From JANQQC01 sp965262255 (lineage in GTDB: Bacteria > Pseudomonadota > Alphaproteobacteria > Caulobacterales > Hyphomonadaceae): 64,000 bases of DNA. The stretch is from positions 806,001 through 870,000 of the forward strand of contig OZ253505.1 in assembly GCA_965262255.1 (NCBI GenBank), in the 5' to 3' direction. How positions within the stretch are numbered: position 1 is the stretch's first letter; the number at the start of each line of letters is the position of its first letter. Of this stretch, positions 19,369 to 29,132 are shown piece by piece. Position numbers and translations under genes: made by a program. Below the pieces are notes generated by a model. The model did not search any database and had not been told where the DNA came from. It saw only the letters and a list, made by a program, of their open reading frames with translations.

Positions 19369-19876
19369 ATCTCGCAATCAAGCAACCCGCAAAAATCGTC
19401 TTAATCCCTATCAGGAGCCTATCAATGAGCAAGGAAGGTTATAAGCGTCAACGAGATGCGATCGAAGTTCCGTCTGATGGGAAAACTCTCTCCGTTCAGG
19501 AAGCTTTTGGAGCAGTTTTTAGATATGGTCGTTCGTATGGATCGCGAAGCATCCCTCTGAGGGTGTTATGGTCATCGGATTGGCGAGATTGGTGGGTATT
19601 GGAATGTTTACAAACCTGGAGGTCTACCTAACACATCAGGTTCTTAGAACTTGCTGGCTTCCAAGATATCGGGTTTAGTCGACACACCGCTATACCCGGA
19701 AACAATGAACCGCGGTCAACGGAGTAGTGAGGCCTTAGAGAAAAAGCGAAAATAGATACTCAAAGATACACCGACCTCTGGCATATTGAATCGATGGCAA
19801 CGCTTTATAATGACGTTATATTGCCGCGTAAACGTGTTTGCTGAACTGAACAGTTCCTCAGTCGCATAGTTTCGTA

Positions 19877-20311
19877 CCCAGTAAAGTAATTGCCTGATCG
19901 CTTGCGGTTAAAGTCCCTATGGCCATTGGCAACGGCTTGAGTCTACTAAGTCGCAGATGACAAAATTAGTCACCCATTGGGTGACATTATGCTCGCATTG
20001 ACTGGTACTACCGCAGGTAAGTCCTCATTAAGTTTTCCCTAAGTTTGAGGAAGAAGGTGTGACTTAGTTAACGGAAGCAAGGAGAGACGGTCATTACTTC
20101 TTCAGTTAGGTGAGTGGAGTGAGTAAATCTACGATTTTGTGATACCGTTCAGAGTTATAGTGATCGGTGTAGGACTCGATGTTGCGTTTGATCATTTCAA
20201 GAGTATGATTGCTGAACTCCCAACAGTTATAGAAATCTTCTCGCCAAGTTCTGTTAAGGCGTTCAAATTGAGCGTTTAGTTTAGGAGATTTCCAAGGAAG
20301 AATGTAGAATT
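19877..20311 (-). mobile_element. IS481-like element remnant (second copy)
   Basis: This stretch matches 15925-16360 along about 435 bp, including AAAGTAATTGCCTGAT near its left end and the sequence coding for the C-terminal end of the transposase, with numerous substitutions. The match breaks off abruptly at about 20311. It is a truncated copy lacking most of the transposase. Confidence 0.75.
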
Positions 20312-20695
20312 CTTATTCTATGCACGCTATTTTGATCGAATCAGCTAGTACTAGAGCGCTTGCATCTCTAGTTGATTGAAATTTAGGCTGTTCCTTCACA
20401 AAAGAACAAATTATCCTAACAGAACAACCGAAAGCGAAGTCTTCTTCTATTTAGGAACCTAAGGATTTCAGAAAATCAACGTGATTGCCGATGCTCTAGG
20501 TTATAGATTGGAGAATCATAGTTAAGGATTACTTGGACAGTATACTAACTGTGAGCAACTAAAAAATGATCTTTCTAACAGATATTCGAAAGAGTTTTGC
20601 CAAATTCATTGCAAGACTTTCTTACCTAGGCTATATAGAGTACATAGAACACCCGAATCGCCGATAATTTTGGTATTCGCATAAGGAAAAGGACT

Positions 20696-20902
20696 ATGAG
20701 AGCTACCGTAACAATTGATGATGAATTGCTGTCTAGGGCAAAAGAATTCTCCGGAATTTCGGAAAACCCCAAGCTTATACGACGCGCTATCGAATATATA
20801 ATAGCGTACGAACACGCTATTGCCCGTGCTAACGAAACAGGCAATTTCGATGACATGAGACTGACCGTTCAGCGACTCTATGACAAAGTTGAGTCAGTTT
20901 GA
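20696..20902 (+). CDS. VapB-family antitoxin
   Basis: A 68-residue protein of the short VapB type (MRATVTIDDELLSRAKEFSG start, then a helix with LIRRAIEYII). Such proteins bind operator DNA through the N-terminal ribbon-helix-helix and neutralise a PIN-domain RNase with the C-terminus. AAGGA precedes the ATG. A second VapB follows 51 bp downstream and a broken VapC after that. Its C-terminus lacks the LGG motif seen in the second copy, so it may be an orphan or may have lost its own toxin. Confidence 0.75.
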   Translation: MRATVTIDDELLSRAKEFSGISENPKLIRRAIEYIIAYEHAIARANETGNFDDMRLTVQRLYDKVESV

Positions 20903-20953
20903 ATGTGAGTGCTCGTGGTGATTACGTTGAGCTAACATAGGGAAATTTAAGAT

Positions 20954-21157
20954 ATGAAAATGTCTGTGACACTTGACCCGGAGATGTTGGCTGAGGCCAA
21001 GAAGCTTACCAACATTAAGGAAACGTCTCGGCTAATTCGATACGCCGTTAAGAGAATGGCGGCTTATGAAGCGGCCAGATATTTGTCGACATTGGGCGGA
21101 TCGCAACCGGGTTTAAAAATGACACCTAGGCGTTGTATTGAATTGAGAAAAAGTTGA
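20954..21157 (+). CDS. VapB-family antitoxin (second)
   Basis: A 67-residue VapB antitoxin with the N-terminal MSVTLDPEMLAEAKKL strand-helix and the C-terminal YLSTLGGSQP segment that contacts VapC in this family. The stop codon overlaps the start of the vapC reading frame (TTGA at 21154-21157), the translationally coupled layout usual for vapBC. The toxin gene carries a nonsense codon, so the antitoxin may now be without its partner. Confidence 0.8.
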   Translation: MKMSVTLDPEMLAEAKKLTNIKETSRLIRYAVKRMAAYEAARYLSTLGGSQPGLKMTPRRCIELRKS

Positions 21158-21480
21158 TAGCTTCACGCAGTCTTCTAGTAGATACGTCGGTTTGGATCTA
21201 ATTTATTGATGATGAGCCGGCTTCACTGGCAGAGGTGTTGGCCAATCCTACAGTCATATGTCATCCTTTTATAATTGGTGAACTGGTAGTCGGAGATACT
21301 GGAACTAGGTCTAAATTATTGCGTACACTTCAGACGATTTATCAACTTAAAGTTGAAAATGATCATGAAGTACTCAGATTTTTGAAAGAAAACAAGCTCC
21401 AAGCGCGGGAAATCTGTTACACAGATTGTCATTTACTTGCTTCTGCAGCCTTGATCATTAACTCGGACTCTTACAACTAA
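21154..21480 (+). pseudogene. VapC PIN-domain toxin, broken
   Basis: From TTG 21154 the frame gives a PIN-domain N-terminus SLLVDTSVWI with the first acidic residue, followed immediately by TAA (21199-21201). In the same frame it continues with a typical VapC body (HPFIIGELVVGD, then EVLRFLKENKL, ICYTDCHLLASA) and ends early, without the final LWT-x-D segment holding the last acidic residue. A nonsense mutation plus a truncated 3' end make it non-functional. In intact relatives this is a Mg-dependent RNase acting on tRNA or rRNA. Confidence 0.8.
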
Positions 21481-21896
21481 AGTAACTCTATTTCGGTTAA
21501 CAAAAGTCAGAAAGGAAGAGTCTCCGCTCTAGCCATTTGAATCGCTTAAGTCAACGTTGTAACATAGCGCAAAAAAAACAATAGGATCTTACGTGGTACC
21601 CCAAATAGAACTAAAGCGGCAGTGTACAGGTCAAACGCATAAACTAGTTGATCGCGATTGACTCCCGCTTGCCAGAAGACATTCTGAATCTTACAAACCT
21701 GAACTCAACTTCGTTTTTTTTTGAATTTTTGTGTATAATGTTGCTCTCAAGTTCGAAAGAATGCCTAAAGGCTCTATCGGTCCTATAGTCGACTAGTATT
21801 AGAGTACGATACTATTTTTAACTTTAACACATATAGCCCCTCGAACCTCACTATAGTTTAAAATTATCCGTGCCCTTTACAGCTGGAAAACAGATC
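21481..21896. other. Intergenic upstream of HNH_2 gene
   Basis: About 415 bp with no gene seen. A TATAAT at about 21735 could serve as a -10 element for the gene at 21897, but no good -35 at the right spacing was found. Confidence 0.45.
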
Positions 21897-23075
21897 ATGC
21901 ACGAAGAATCTCTCCACGAACGAATAGACTTGTTCAAACAAACTTTTGAAAGAAGCTTTCGCTCTGAACAATCAAAAATTTTCTCCTTTCGATCTGCCAT
22001 ATTGAAGGAGCACGATACAAAAATTAAACTGTTTTCAACGATTCAGTCTCTACAAAAAGCCTCGCTCGAACCTATACTGCTAGGACAAACGGTTGCTAAA
22101 GTTGCTAACAAACATTTGAATTCAATTGGTGCAAGACCAAGTAGAATTTTATCCGAGCTAAAGAATAACTATAAAGACTATTACGATGAATTTTATAAAA
22201 TTATCGGAGATGCGCTGCTTTCAGAAGAAAAAGAAGAGTTTGTTTTTGCAAAAACACATGAAAAAATCATGAATTTTCACGGGCTAGAAAAAGGAGTAAC
22301 GAACGTCCATTCAACACTGTATCATCTTTTGACTGTTACTCTTGCATGCAAAAAAAACAGTAGTACGATTTTTGGTATGGTCAAATTTTTTGGGGACGTA
22401 ACAGAGTTTTTTTTGAAAAAGAGAATGTTTGGTTTTTATGACAAAAATATTGAAGTTAGTTTTCGCGAATTAAACAAACTGGTGCAGTATTTGTTTGCTA
22501 AAATGAAAAATGAATGGAAATGGGATGTTTACGATTTGTTTGACGTTCAAAGTGCTCTTTGGATGACTTTCCATTCTGAAGAAAAGCTGATTGCGAACGT
22601 TAGATTAGCTGAAGCAACATCCTCAGACACTTCAATGTCTAGGAAAGAATATGACAAGCGTATGAAAAATCTACCTACAGAAACAGAGAAGATGAATTTA
22701 GTTAAACAGAGGGTTGGTCAATCTGTATTGCGAGATAATTTGCTCACAATTTGTAAAGGCCGATGTATGCTTACCGGTATTGAAAATAAAGAACTTCTAC
22801 GCGTCTCTCATATAAAGCCTTGGAAGAACTGCGACGATAACGAGAAACTAGAAGAGAACAACTGCTTACTACTATCTGCCTTGTGGGATTTGGCCTTTGA
22901 TCGCGGTTTAGTAACCTTTACAAATGACGGATTTCCGGAATTCTCCAAGAAGCTTAGAAAAAGTTCAAAAGAGCAACTAATTTTTTCGACACCTATTGTA
23001 CTAACAGACAAACAGAAAATGTATCTTCAATGGCATCGGAAATATGTGTTTAAACACCCAGGGTCCAGATCGTAA
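21897..23075 (+). CDS. HNH_2-type nuclease (intact paralog)
   Basis: A 392-residue protein and the only one of three paralogs with an intact HNH_2 active site: GRCMLTG, LLRVSHIKPWKNC, then NNCLLLSALWDLAFDRGLVTF. The N-terminal about 260 residues carry the shared blocks (IIGDALLSEEK, FHGLEK, FFGDVTEFF, DVQSALWMTF) of an unrecognised helical domain. The ATG at 21897 was chosen because it aligns with the start of the paralog at 12205; the track-style GTG 27 bases upstream would add nine residues. It converges on the methyltransferase-HNH gene at 23150-24410, only 75 bp apart, which is a typical restriction-modification neighbourhood. Whether it cuts unmethylated, methylated or phage DNA is not evident. 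Confidence 0.75.
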   Translation: MHEESLHERIDLFKQTFERSFRSEQSKIFSFRSAILKEHDTKIKLFSTIQSLQKASLEPILLGQTVAKVANKHLNSIGARPSRILSELKNNYKDYYDEFYKIIGDALLSEEKEEFVFAKTHEKIMNFHGLEKGVTNVHSTLYHLLTVTLACKKNSSTIFGMVKFFGDVTEFFLKKRMFGFYDKNIEVSFRELNKLVQYLFAKMKNEWKWDVYDLFDVQSALWMTFHSEEKLIANVRLAEATSSDTSMSRKEYDKRMKNLPTETEKMNLVKQRVGQSVLRDNLLTICKGRCMLTGIENKELLRVSHIKPWKNCDDNEKLEENNCLLLSALWDLAFDRGLVTFTNDGFPEFSKKLRKSSKEQLIFSTPIVLTDKQKMYLQWHRKYVFKHPGSRS

Positions 23076-23149
23076 TCAAACCCAAATAGTCCAAGAGTAA
23101 ACAGTTACAAAAATTGGCTAACGAAAACTTTACCTGCTCTATTCTTCTA

Positions 23150-24410
23150 TCAAACTTTCGCGTGTCCTAGTAGTTCTTTATTCATATTCAGATAGTTGAT
23201 CAAGTACTCTTGTCCCCTGTTACCTTTTATTCGATTACAATGACCGCAGAGTAACTGTAAGTTCTCAATATGGTCTGTTCCACCAGAGTCACGAGCAATT
23301 TTGTGATCAACTTCAAGGTGACGAGTTTCGAAATGATTCCTACAGCCTTTACAATACCCTCGCTGTTTACCGTATAAGACATCCTTGTGCGACCTATAAT
23401 CCGCGAGTTTTCCTTGATCTGTTCTCATTGGAATATCAATCCTATGGTGAATTTCCTCTAATAGTTTAGGTTGGTCTTGTTTGATTCGTCGTACAACTAG
23501 CTCAGCTGCTTTCTCCGATACATCACATCCAATCCATTTTCGCCCCAGCCTGTCAGCCGCAACCAAAGTCGTCGCACACCCACAAAATGGATCAAAGACT
23601 AAATCGTTAGAATTGCTACTCGCTTTGACTATGCGTTCTAATAACGCCAATGGCTTTTGTGTTGGGTAACCTGTTCGTTGTTTAGGTTGTTTCTGAACAG
23701 TTGATAAACCATTTCCTTTCGCTTCAATCCAATAGGTTTCCGGTATTTTCCCCTGACGAAGGTTTTCGTCAAATCCGGGGTGTTTTTCGGTGTCATATCT
23801 AGCAACTAACTTTCCTTCGTGAGGAACTCGTACAGCATCTGCGTTGAACACCCATGATTTCCCAGCAGAGTACCAGAACAAAGTATCGTGTTTACGGCTA
23901 AACTGGCGCATTTTTGGCGAACCCGGCCCTTTGTACCCCCAAATGATTTCGTTGCGAAAATTTTCCGCCCCGAATATAGTATCCAAGAGCAATTTTAGGT
24001 AGTGACTTGCAGTCGGATCACAATGCAAATAAATGCTTCCAGAGTTTTTCAGAATTCGCCTCATTTCGATTAAACGAACCGCCATATATATCAGGTAAGA
24101 CTTCATACTATCTGATTCACATGACAGTAAGACGTGCTTGATTCGTGGGTAATCCGCGTCAATGATATCTACCCAAGCAATCTTAACATCATTCAGCGAC
24201 CACCGATCTTTGAAGTGAGCTCCAGCCGCTATCGATCCAATCGGAGCAGCATAGTTAACGTTTGAGTTGAAAGGTGGATCTAAATATATCAGATCGATAC
24301 ACTTAGAGTTCATCCCTCTCATAATGAGCAAATTGTCATTTGTCCAAATTGCACTTGGTCGAAAGTTCGGAATACCCCCCCCCGTCGGGGGTTTCAAGCG
24401 CGTTAGCCAT
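23150..24410 (-). CDS. Phase-variable-type DNA methyltransferase-HNH fusion (copy 3)
   Basis: A beta-class DNA methyltransferase with C-terminal HNH domain. The motifs are intact: LDPPFNSN (IV), SIYLHCD, RTGYPTQKPLALLERI, FDPFCGCATT (I), and in the HNH part CKGC, VDHKIARDSGG, NLQLLCGHCN. An ATG at 24410 behind AGGGA starts a short leader that enters a G9 tract (24375-24383 on the + strand as C9). With 9 G the ATG frame stops soon after; 8 or 11 G would join the enzyme frame. The enzyme frame is also open upstream to a TTG at 24478, but without a ribosome-binding site. It belongs to the same subfamily as the broken copy 1. It lies tail to tail with the intact HNH_2 nuclease. Confidence 0.85.
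24375..24383 (-). repeat. G9 homopolymer switch tract, copy 3
   Basis: Nine C on the + strand, that is nine G in the coding strand, nine codons after ATG 24410. CCCCC lies three bases before the G run in the coding strand, again allowing a C5/G5 hairpin. Eight or eleven G would put the ATG in frame. Confidence 0.9.
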
Positions 24411-24779
24411 AATGATAGTCCCTGTTCAAATTTGCCTGATGCTACCTTAACTATACCTCTATCCGTAAAGGAAGACAAGCAGTTTGGAAAATTTACCTTG
24501 CTTCTAAAGTAGAACCAACCAAAACCTTTTGACAGCTACCTAGTTGATTTCTCGTAGGTCAAGAATACGTCCTAACCAAAATCGACCGAAACTCTTTCGA
24601 ACAGTAAAAGTTGCATCCAGTCGCCTTTTTTTTAATCTTAAAGGAAAAATTTGCTAAGCTCTTTTAGCCTACTTATCCGTCCATACCGAACTGTAGCAAT
24701 GGGTTCCTCACTGTATTTGCTAGCGCCCCGTCAACGTGAACCCCGAGACTTGTTAACGAGGGTTTCTACGATCGAAAAG

Positions 24780-25435
24780 AACTATTAAGAGTCATCCAAT
24801 CCCCCCTCTTAGCCATAAGGAAACTTTCTGACTTTGATCGATCGCCCTGTTTTCCACGCACGGGTAACAAAATCTGTAGATTCTCAAGCCAATTTGTTCC
24901 TTCTCATCACTGCAGAAATTCAAGGTTTTTCCTATGGAATGCAGAAAGCGGTATAGTAATTGCGCCTGCCAACTCCAAAGATAGTTCTCCCGTCTGTTGT
25001 CCATAAGCACCGTTCAATCATTTCGTGGACTCCACACTGTGTTTTTTTTGGTTATTTCATAGGCGAAGTTCTCAAAACTACAGTCATCGATCTTTCCCCG
25101 CAAATAAGCCGGACGAGGTGCATGACAAGGGAAGTCAGTTAATCCTATACCATAGCTAGAATCGACGAATCCTCCAACAACGTAACCGTTACCCCCTACG
25201 CTCGACAGTTGACGAGAGGTTTCCTAAGGCGAAACTCTCCTCCAGTCCTTACCCTAGAAATTCATCAACTTGCCAATGACGGGAGAAATGTCATAACAGT
25301 ATCGCTATAGAAAATTTTCTCTCCAAACTATTACAGTAAGAAAAACTACAATCAGACAAACCGGAAACAGTTGGAATGTAGCGAATGGAACGGCCAAGAC
25401 GCAGCACTGCTTGGATTAAAGTAGTCTGTCTATAT
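24780..25435 (+). pseudogene. Decayed duplicate of the relaxase leader and relaxase start
   Basis: This stretch matches, with heavy decay, the region before and at the start of the relaxase gene at 29429. The best part is 25225-25430 against 29365-29570: GAAACTCTCCTCCA, GGGAGAAATGTCAT, then pieces corresponding to the relaxase N-terminal codons such as the GCTTGGATTAA segment. The relaxase ATGACA is ATAACA here and stops follow. It indicates a partial duplication of, or a second, older integration of, a transfer element. Confidence 0.6.
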
Positions 25436-25652
25436 AATTCAAAGAATACGTCAAGAAATGAGTCTTAATGATTCGGCGTTTGTTCGAAACAGCAGAGAGT
25501 TGATCCAGATAAACAGTTAGTCAACAAGTTTGGAAAGAGAGTTAATGTGCTCAAACCTTATAAAAATGTTGCAACGAAGAATATGTTGTGGTAAAAATCG
25601 GGGTCGAAAGGTAAGCTATAATTTGAACTCTGATGTCAATGGGAGAGTTAAA

Positions 25653-26120
25653 ATGCCCTTGGATAACGGTGTATTGAACGCCAAGGAATTTCGAACGACA
25701 GAGTACGGTCAGACTCTGCCGGAGGAATCCCTTGTCGGTGTCGAAAAAAATGAAAACATACAAGTTCTGGAGGGAGAAGATTTTACAAAATATGTTGATG
25801 TGGAGTATAACACTCGCGAGGATGCCTTAAAACGAGCTACCGCGGCAAAAGCAAAAGAACGTTCTATTGATTATAGATACATCGATCAGATGAAGCAGCA
25901 TGGAGTTACTGAAGATCTCGCTATAAAAGCATTCGTCGGTCGATTTGGGGGAAATGAGGACCGAACACAGTTTTTCTTAAATTCCAAATTCTACTACGGC
26001 AGTGATGCGCCCACGCCACTAGATCGGCTTAGGAAGGCAGTAAATGAGGACACTATTCCTGAATGCATTGAATTGTTAGAGGGGACAAAAATTGCTTTAG
26101 ACCAAGGAGACCATTTCTAG
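25653..26120 (+). CDS. Antitoxin-like partner of a RES toxin
   Basis: A 155-residue protein. Its C-terminal part (FFLNSKF, TPLDRLRKAV, IELLEG) aligns loosely with the C-termini of the three antitoxins at 42391, 43996 and 45055 (FL-x-x-x-F, PIDVL, followed by a helix), which is where this class binds its toxin. The N-terminal half lacks their helix-turn-helix and its helical KRATAAKAKERSIDYRYIDQM segment is unmatched. ATG 25653 behind GGGAGAG is preferred to the in-frame start at 25530. Its stop codon overlaps by one base the GTG of the following RES reading frame, and AAGGAGA lies inside its 3' end, so the two were translationally coupled. Confidence 0.6.
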   Translation: MPLDNGVLNAKEFRTTEYGQTLPEESLVGVEKNENIQVLEGEDFTKYVDVEYNTREDALKRATAAKAKERSIDYRYIDQMKQHGVTEDLAIKAFVGRFGGNEDRTQFFLNSKFYYGSDAPTPLDRLRKAVNEDTIPECIELLEGTKIALDQGDHF

Positions 26121-26784
26121 TGAACACAACTCGTAGCTCCGAAGATTTGTCAAAGCTTTCCTTGAAAAGCGATCCAACTGTATCTGAAGTTGTAGATTTG
26201 TTTAATGGTCTGTCAGTTAAAATACAGTCGAGTAACTTTGTAAGGTAATACACTCATCATTTGAATCTACTCCACTTGGTGTGGGGACTAAATCTAGTCG
26301 CTTCAGCTTGGCCTTTTAAGCACATAATGACACAGGAACAGGCGAACCGAAAGTTCTCTATGGTGCGCAGACAATTGGTACGGCATTATATGAATCGATA
26401 GTTCGCGACAGATGTGACCTAAACCCAAATCGAACCCTTGTTCCGGTATCGTATAATGAGATGTAAGTGGCTACCTTTTCGAGTGAACGACAGGAAGTTC
26501 TGAACCTGTTGGATTTAACTAAAGGCAAAGCAACACTGTACGGTGTTCCTACTGACATAATAAGAAGCTCTGATCACACAGATGGCCAACACTTTTCGCA
26601 ATTCGTGTATAATAACATGCCAGACAAGGATGGGCTCTTATACTCGAGTCGATTTACCGACGAAGGATGCGTTGCATTGTACTTTGAAAGAGCGATTGCG
26701 CAAATAGTTGCTTCTGAAACAGTTAGTCTAGTAAGAAGCTTGATTACGTTTGCAATGAAGTCTCAAAACATTCATGTTGAGTAA
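26120..26784 (+). pseudogene. RES-domain toxin, broken
   Basis: The remnant starts at GTG 26120. It has an N-terminal 44-codon piece, then in a shifted frame LGVGTKSSRFS (the RES GSRF-like motif), then in another VLYGAQTIGTALYESIVRD (with the conserved Glu) and, after a TAA, the C-terminal half TDIIRSSDHTDGQHFSQF and DKDGLLYSSRFTDEGCVALY, which closely matches the intact toxins at 43216 and 45780. RES toxins of known systems deplete NAD+. At least two frameshifts and two stops inactivate this one. Confidence 0.8.
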
Positions 26785-26874
26785 TTGGGGAACTTTAAAC
26801 AAATTTACTCCCACAGCGGAACAAATAGGTATCTGCAAATAGCACGGTTCTTTGCTGTCAGTGCTCTCATACTA

Positions 26875-26972
26875 GAGCAGTTTCCGAACACATAGTCCAT
26901 TTCATTCTCATGTTAAGCCTACACTATCAGAAAAAGTCCGCGGAATCGAGGCAGCTTGTTTGGAAAATTCTC
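26875..26972. mobile_element. MITE-like element, family B copy 1
   Basis: A 98-bp element with imperfect inverted ends (GAGCAGTTTCCGAACA at left; the right end complement is GAGAATTTTCCAAACA), flanked by TA on both sides. The same structure with 99 bp occurs at 40240-40338, with shared interior TAGTCCATTT and GAATCGAG-x-CA segments. Similarity may extend a few bases beyond the TA, so the ends are not certain. Confidence 0.65.
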
Positions 26973-27197
26973 TAACTGTAGAGTCCCGCGACTATTCGCG
27001 AAGAATCACTTTATGAACTTCACTAGGTTTTCTTTGCACCAACGAAATCCGCAGACAGTAACGCCGACTATAAACCTTGTATCGAAACCAGAAAGGCGGC
27101 TAGTCCGTAAGAGATTGGTTGCAAGGCAATCTCGTTATCAGATAAATTTTCGACAAAGATTTAGGGAACTATATACAATTGGCCCCAAATTGAGAAA

Positions 27198-28590
27198 TCA
27201 CAATAATACTCCCACTTTGTTTCCCTTCTTTGCATTGCACTGCCTACACAACAACTGGAGATTGTCGATACTGTTCGTACCCCCTTTTGATATCGGAATA
27301 ATGTGATCTACATCCATAGCCTTATATTTTTCGTTTTCCTTGCACTTTCTGCATATGCCGTGTTGATCAACGTACAGTTTTTCGCCATACCACTTTCTTA
27401 CAGGAACCCGCTTAGCAATTTCTTGTGTCGAATAGTATTCCACTTCGCGCACAATATCGTTCCTGCGAGGTAACACCTTGGTGCTTTTTCGGTACGGACA
27501 GAATTGATCATGTTCTAGGTCTCCTAGTCGCCAAATACGGAATCGCAACAATACAGAAGACATGAAAGATATATCCGATCCTATCCATTGCCTATTGTTT
27601 TTGAATGCTGCCTCCAGTGCAGTTGCGCAACCAGCAAAAGGATCGAAGACGACATCATTAACATTGGAACTGGCTTTTATGATACGTTCCAATAGTATAA
27701 TCGGTTTCTGTGTCGGATATCCGATTTTTTCTTTAGATACATTGCGAATTGGCGGAATTTGCCAAACGTTATAAGGAAGACGACCTTTTTCGTTTTTCTT
27801 CGCTACATAGCCACCAGGAAATACGACCTTATTCTGATACCTTAAAACGGTCTTATCGTCGTAGGGCTCTCGTACTTCGTCACCATTAAAAGTGTAGACG
27901 TTAGATTTTGTGTAGAATAGTATCGTGTCGGTCTTTCTTGGGAAGTGATTCTTGGCGGCACTCATACTAGGATAAAACCAAATTATTTCGTTTCGTAGAT
28001 TCTCCCCACCGAAAATCATATCTAGAATGACCCTTATGTAACTGTTTGCACTTTGGTCGCAGTGGAGATATAGCGAACCAGATTTCGTCAAGATACGTTT
28101 CATCTCGATTAGCCGAATGGCCATAAAGACTAGATATCCTTTTGTGTCATTTTGAGGAATGGCTGATATTAGGTCGTATATCTCAGGGTGTGCTGTTTGC
28201 AAGTCCTCTAACTGTTCTCTTTTGGTCTTGCAAAAACTAAACGCATCATCAAATTCAGACACTATACGCCCTTTGACTAAATGCGGAGGGTGAGCGGTTC
28301 CTTGATCGTCGATATAGCCATAAATGTATCGTTTCCAGTCATTATAAAAATCTTTGTCTTTCTTTTTTACTTGTTGCTCCATATAGTTCATAAGTTCTGC
28401 TTGAATCTTACCATTCATCGGTTGTTGGAACTTTTTGTTTTTCTTGAACGGTGGATCTAAGTAAATAAGATCAACAGTCTCCGAATTCATTCCTCGCATC
28501 ACATCTAAATTGTCCGCATTCCAGATCGTTCCTAACTCGAAGTTAGGCCCGCAAGCCCCCCCCCGTGGGTGTTTCAGCGTTTACTGACAT
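27198..28590 (-). CDS. Phase-variable-type DNA methyltransferase-HNH fusion (copy 4)
   Basis: A beta-class DNA methyltransferase fused to HNH. Motifs: LDPPFKKNKKF (IV), SLYLHCD, IGYPTQKPIILLERI, FDPFAGCATA (I), then CRKC, VDHIIPISKGG and NLQLLCRQCN. It groups with copy 2 by the KK-x-K-x-F after motif IV and by a long insert before SLYLHCD. ATG 28590 behind CGGAGA begins a leader that meets a G9 run (28556-28564); with 9 G the ATG frame stops at a TAG 11 codons past the tract, with 7 or 10 G it joins the enzyme frame. The first in-frame starts downstream of the tract are GTG 28502 and ATG 28499. As sequenced it is OFF from the ATG. Confidence 0.85.
28556..28564 (-). repeat. G9 homopolymer switch tract, copy 4
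   Basis: Nine C on the + strand, nine G in the coding strand, nine codons after ATG 28590. Seven or ten G would be in frame with the methyltransferase; nine is not. Confidence 0.9.
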
Positions 28591-29132
28591 AGGTTTTCTC
28601 CGTTACTCCCGGATTCTTATACCCGGAAACCCCCGAATTCGCAAGAGTATTCGAACTTTGGGGCCTATTGTATACAATTCCTAGGATTAAGGTCTTGATC
28701 GTACTACTACTGGTACTCCAACTGACCTTACATCAGATATTCAGTTTACCCGCCATTAATTGCCACGGAAAGCCATCGCATAATCCTTTTCGCCGTTACG
28801 ACCTTCGATCTTCTTTTGGCTGATCTTCCGGCAACGACATCAAGAACATAATTTTGGTCACACAAGACACGATTTCTTGAATGCCGATTTGAGCCGTCAT
28901 TCTTATCCTGCGAGAGTTATCCAATCCCCTGACACTGGAGAAGTTTCCTCACAACATCGTCTCTAAGTTTTCCTGCAAACTACCATCAACACATACAAAT
29001 TTCTGCATTTATTGCCTCTCGTCATCGTCGACGAAAGACAAGTATTTTCTCGAATGGGTTCAGAACATGGTATAAATATCTCGCCTATCAATTCAAAACG
29101 TTGTTCTCCTTCAGTTACTAGGAGACAACACC
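28591..29132. other. Intergenic between divergent methyltransferase and transfer genes
   Basis: About 540 bp with no gene seen. Part of it (about 28910-28990) has a decayed counterpart near 24780-24870. It probably holds the promoters of the divergent genes, but no clear elements could be fixed. Confidence 0.45.

Larger units (their letters stand above)
19162..20695. other. Decayed region without intact gene
   Basis: About 1.5 kb. It holds a long palindrome (19333-19368) and an IS481-like remnant (19877-20311). Around 19425-19700, short pieces in different frames (for example YKPGGLP and FLELAGFQDIGF) vaguely resemble the end of a small class I methyltransferase, but no single frame survives. 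Nothing was recognised in 20320-20695. Confidence 0.45.
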
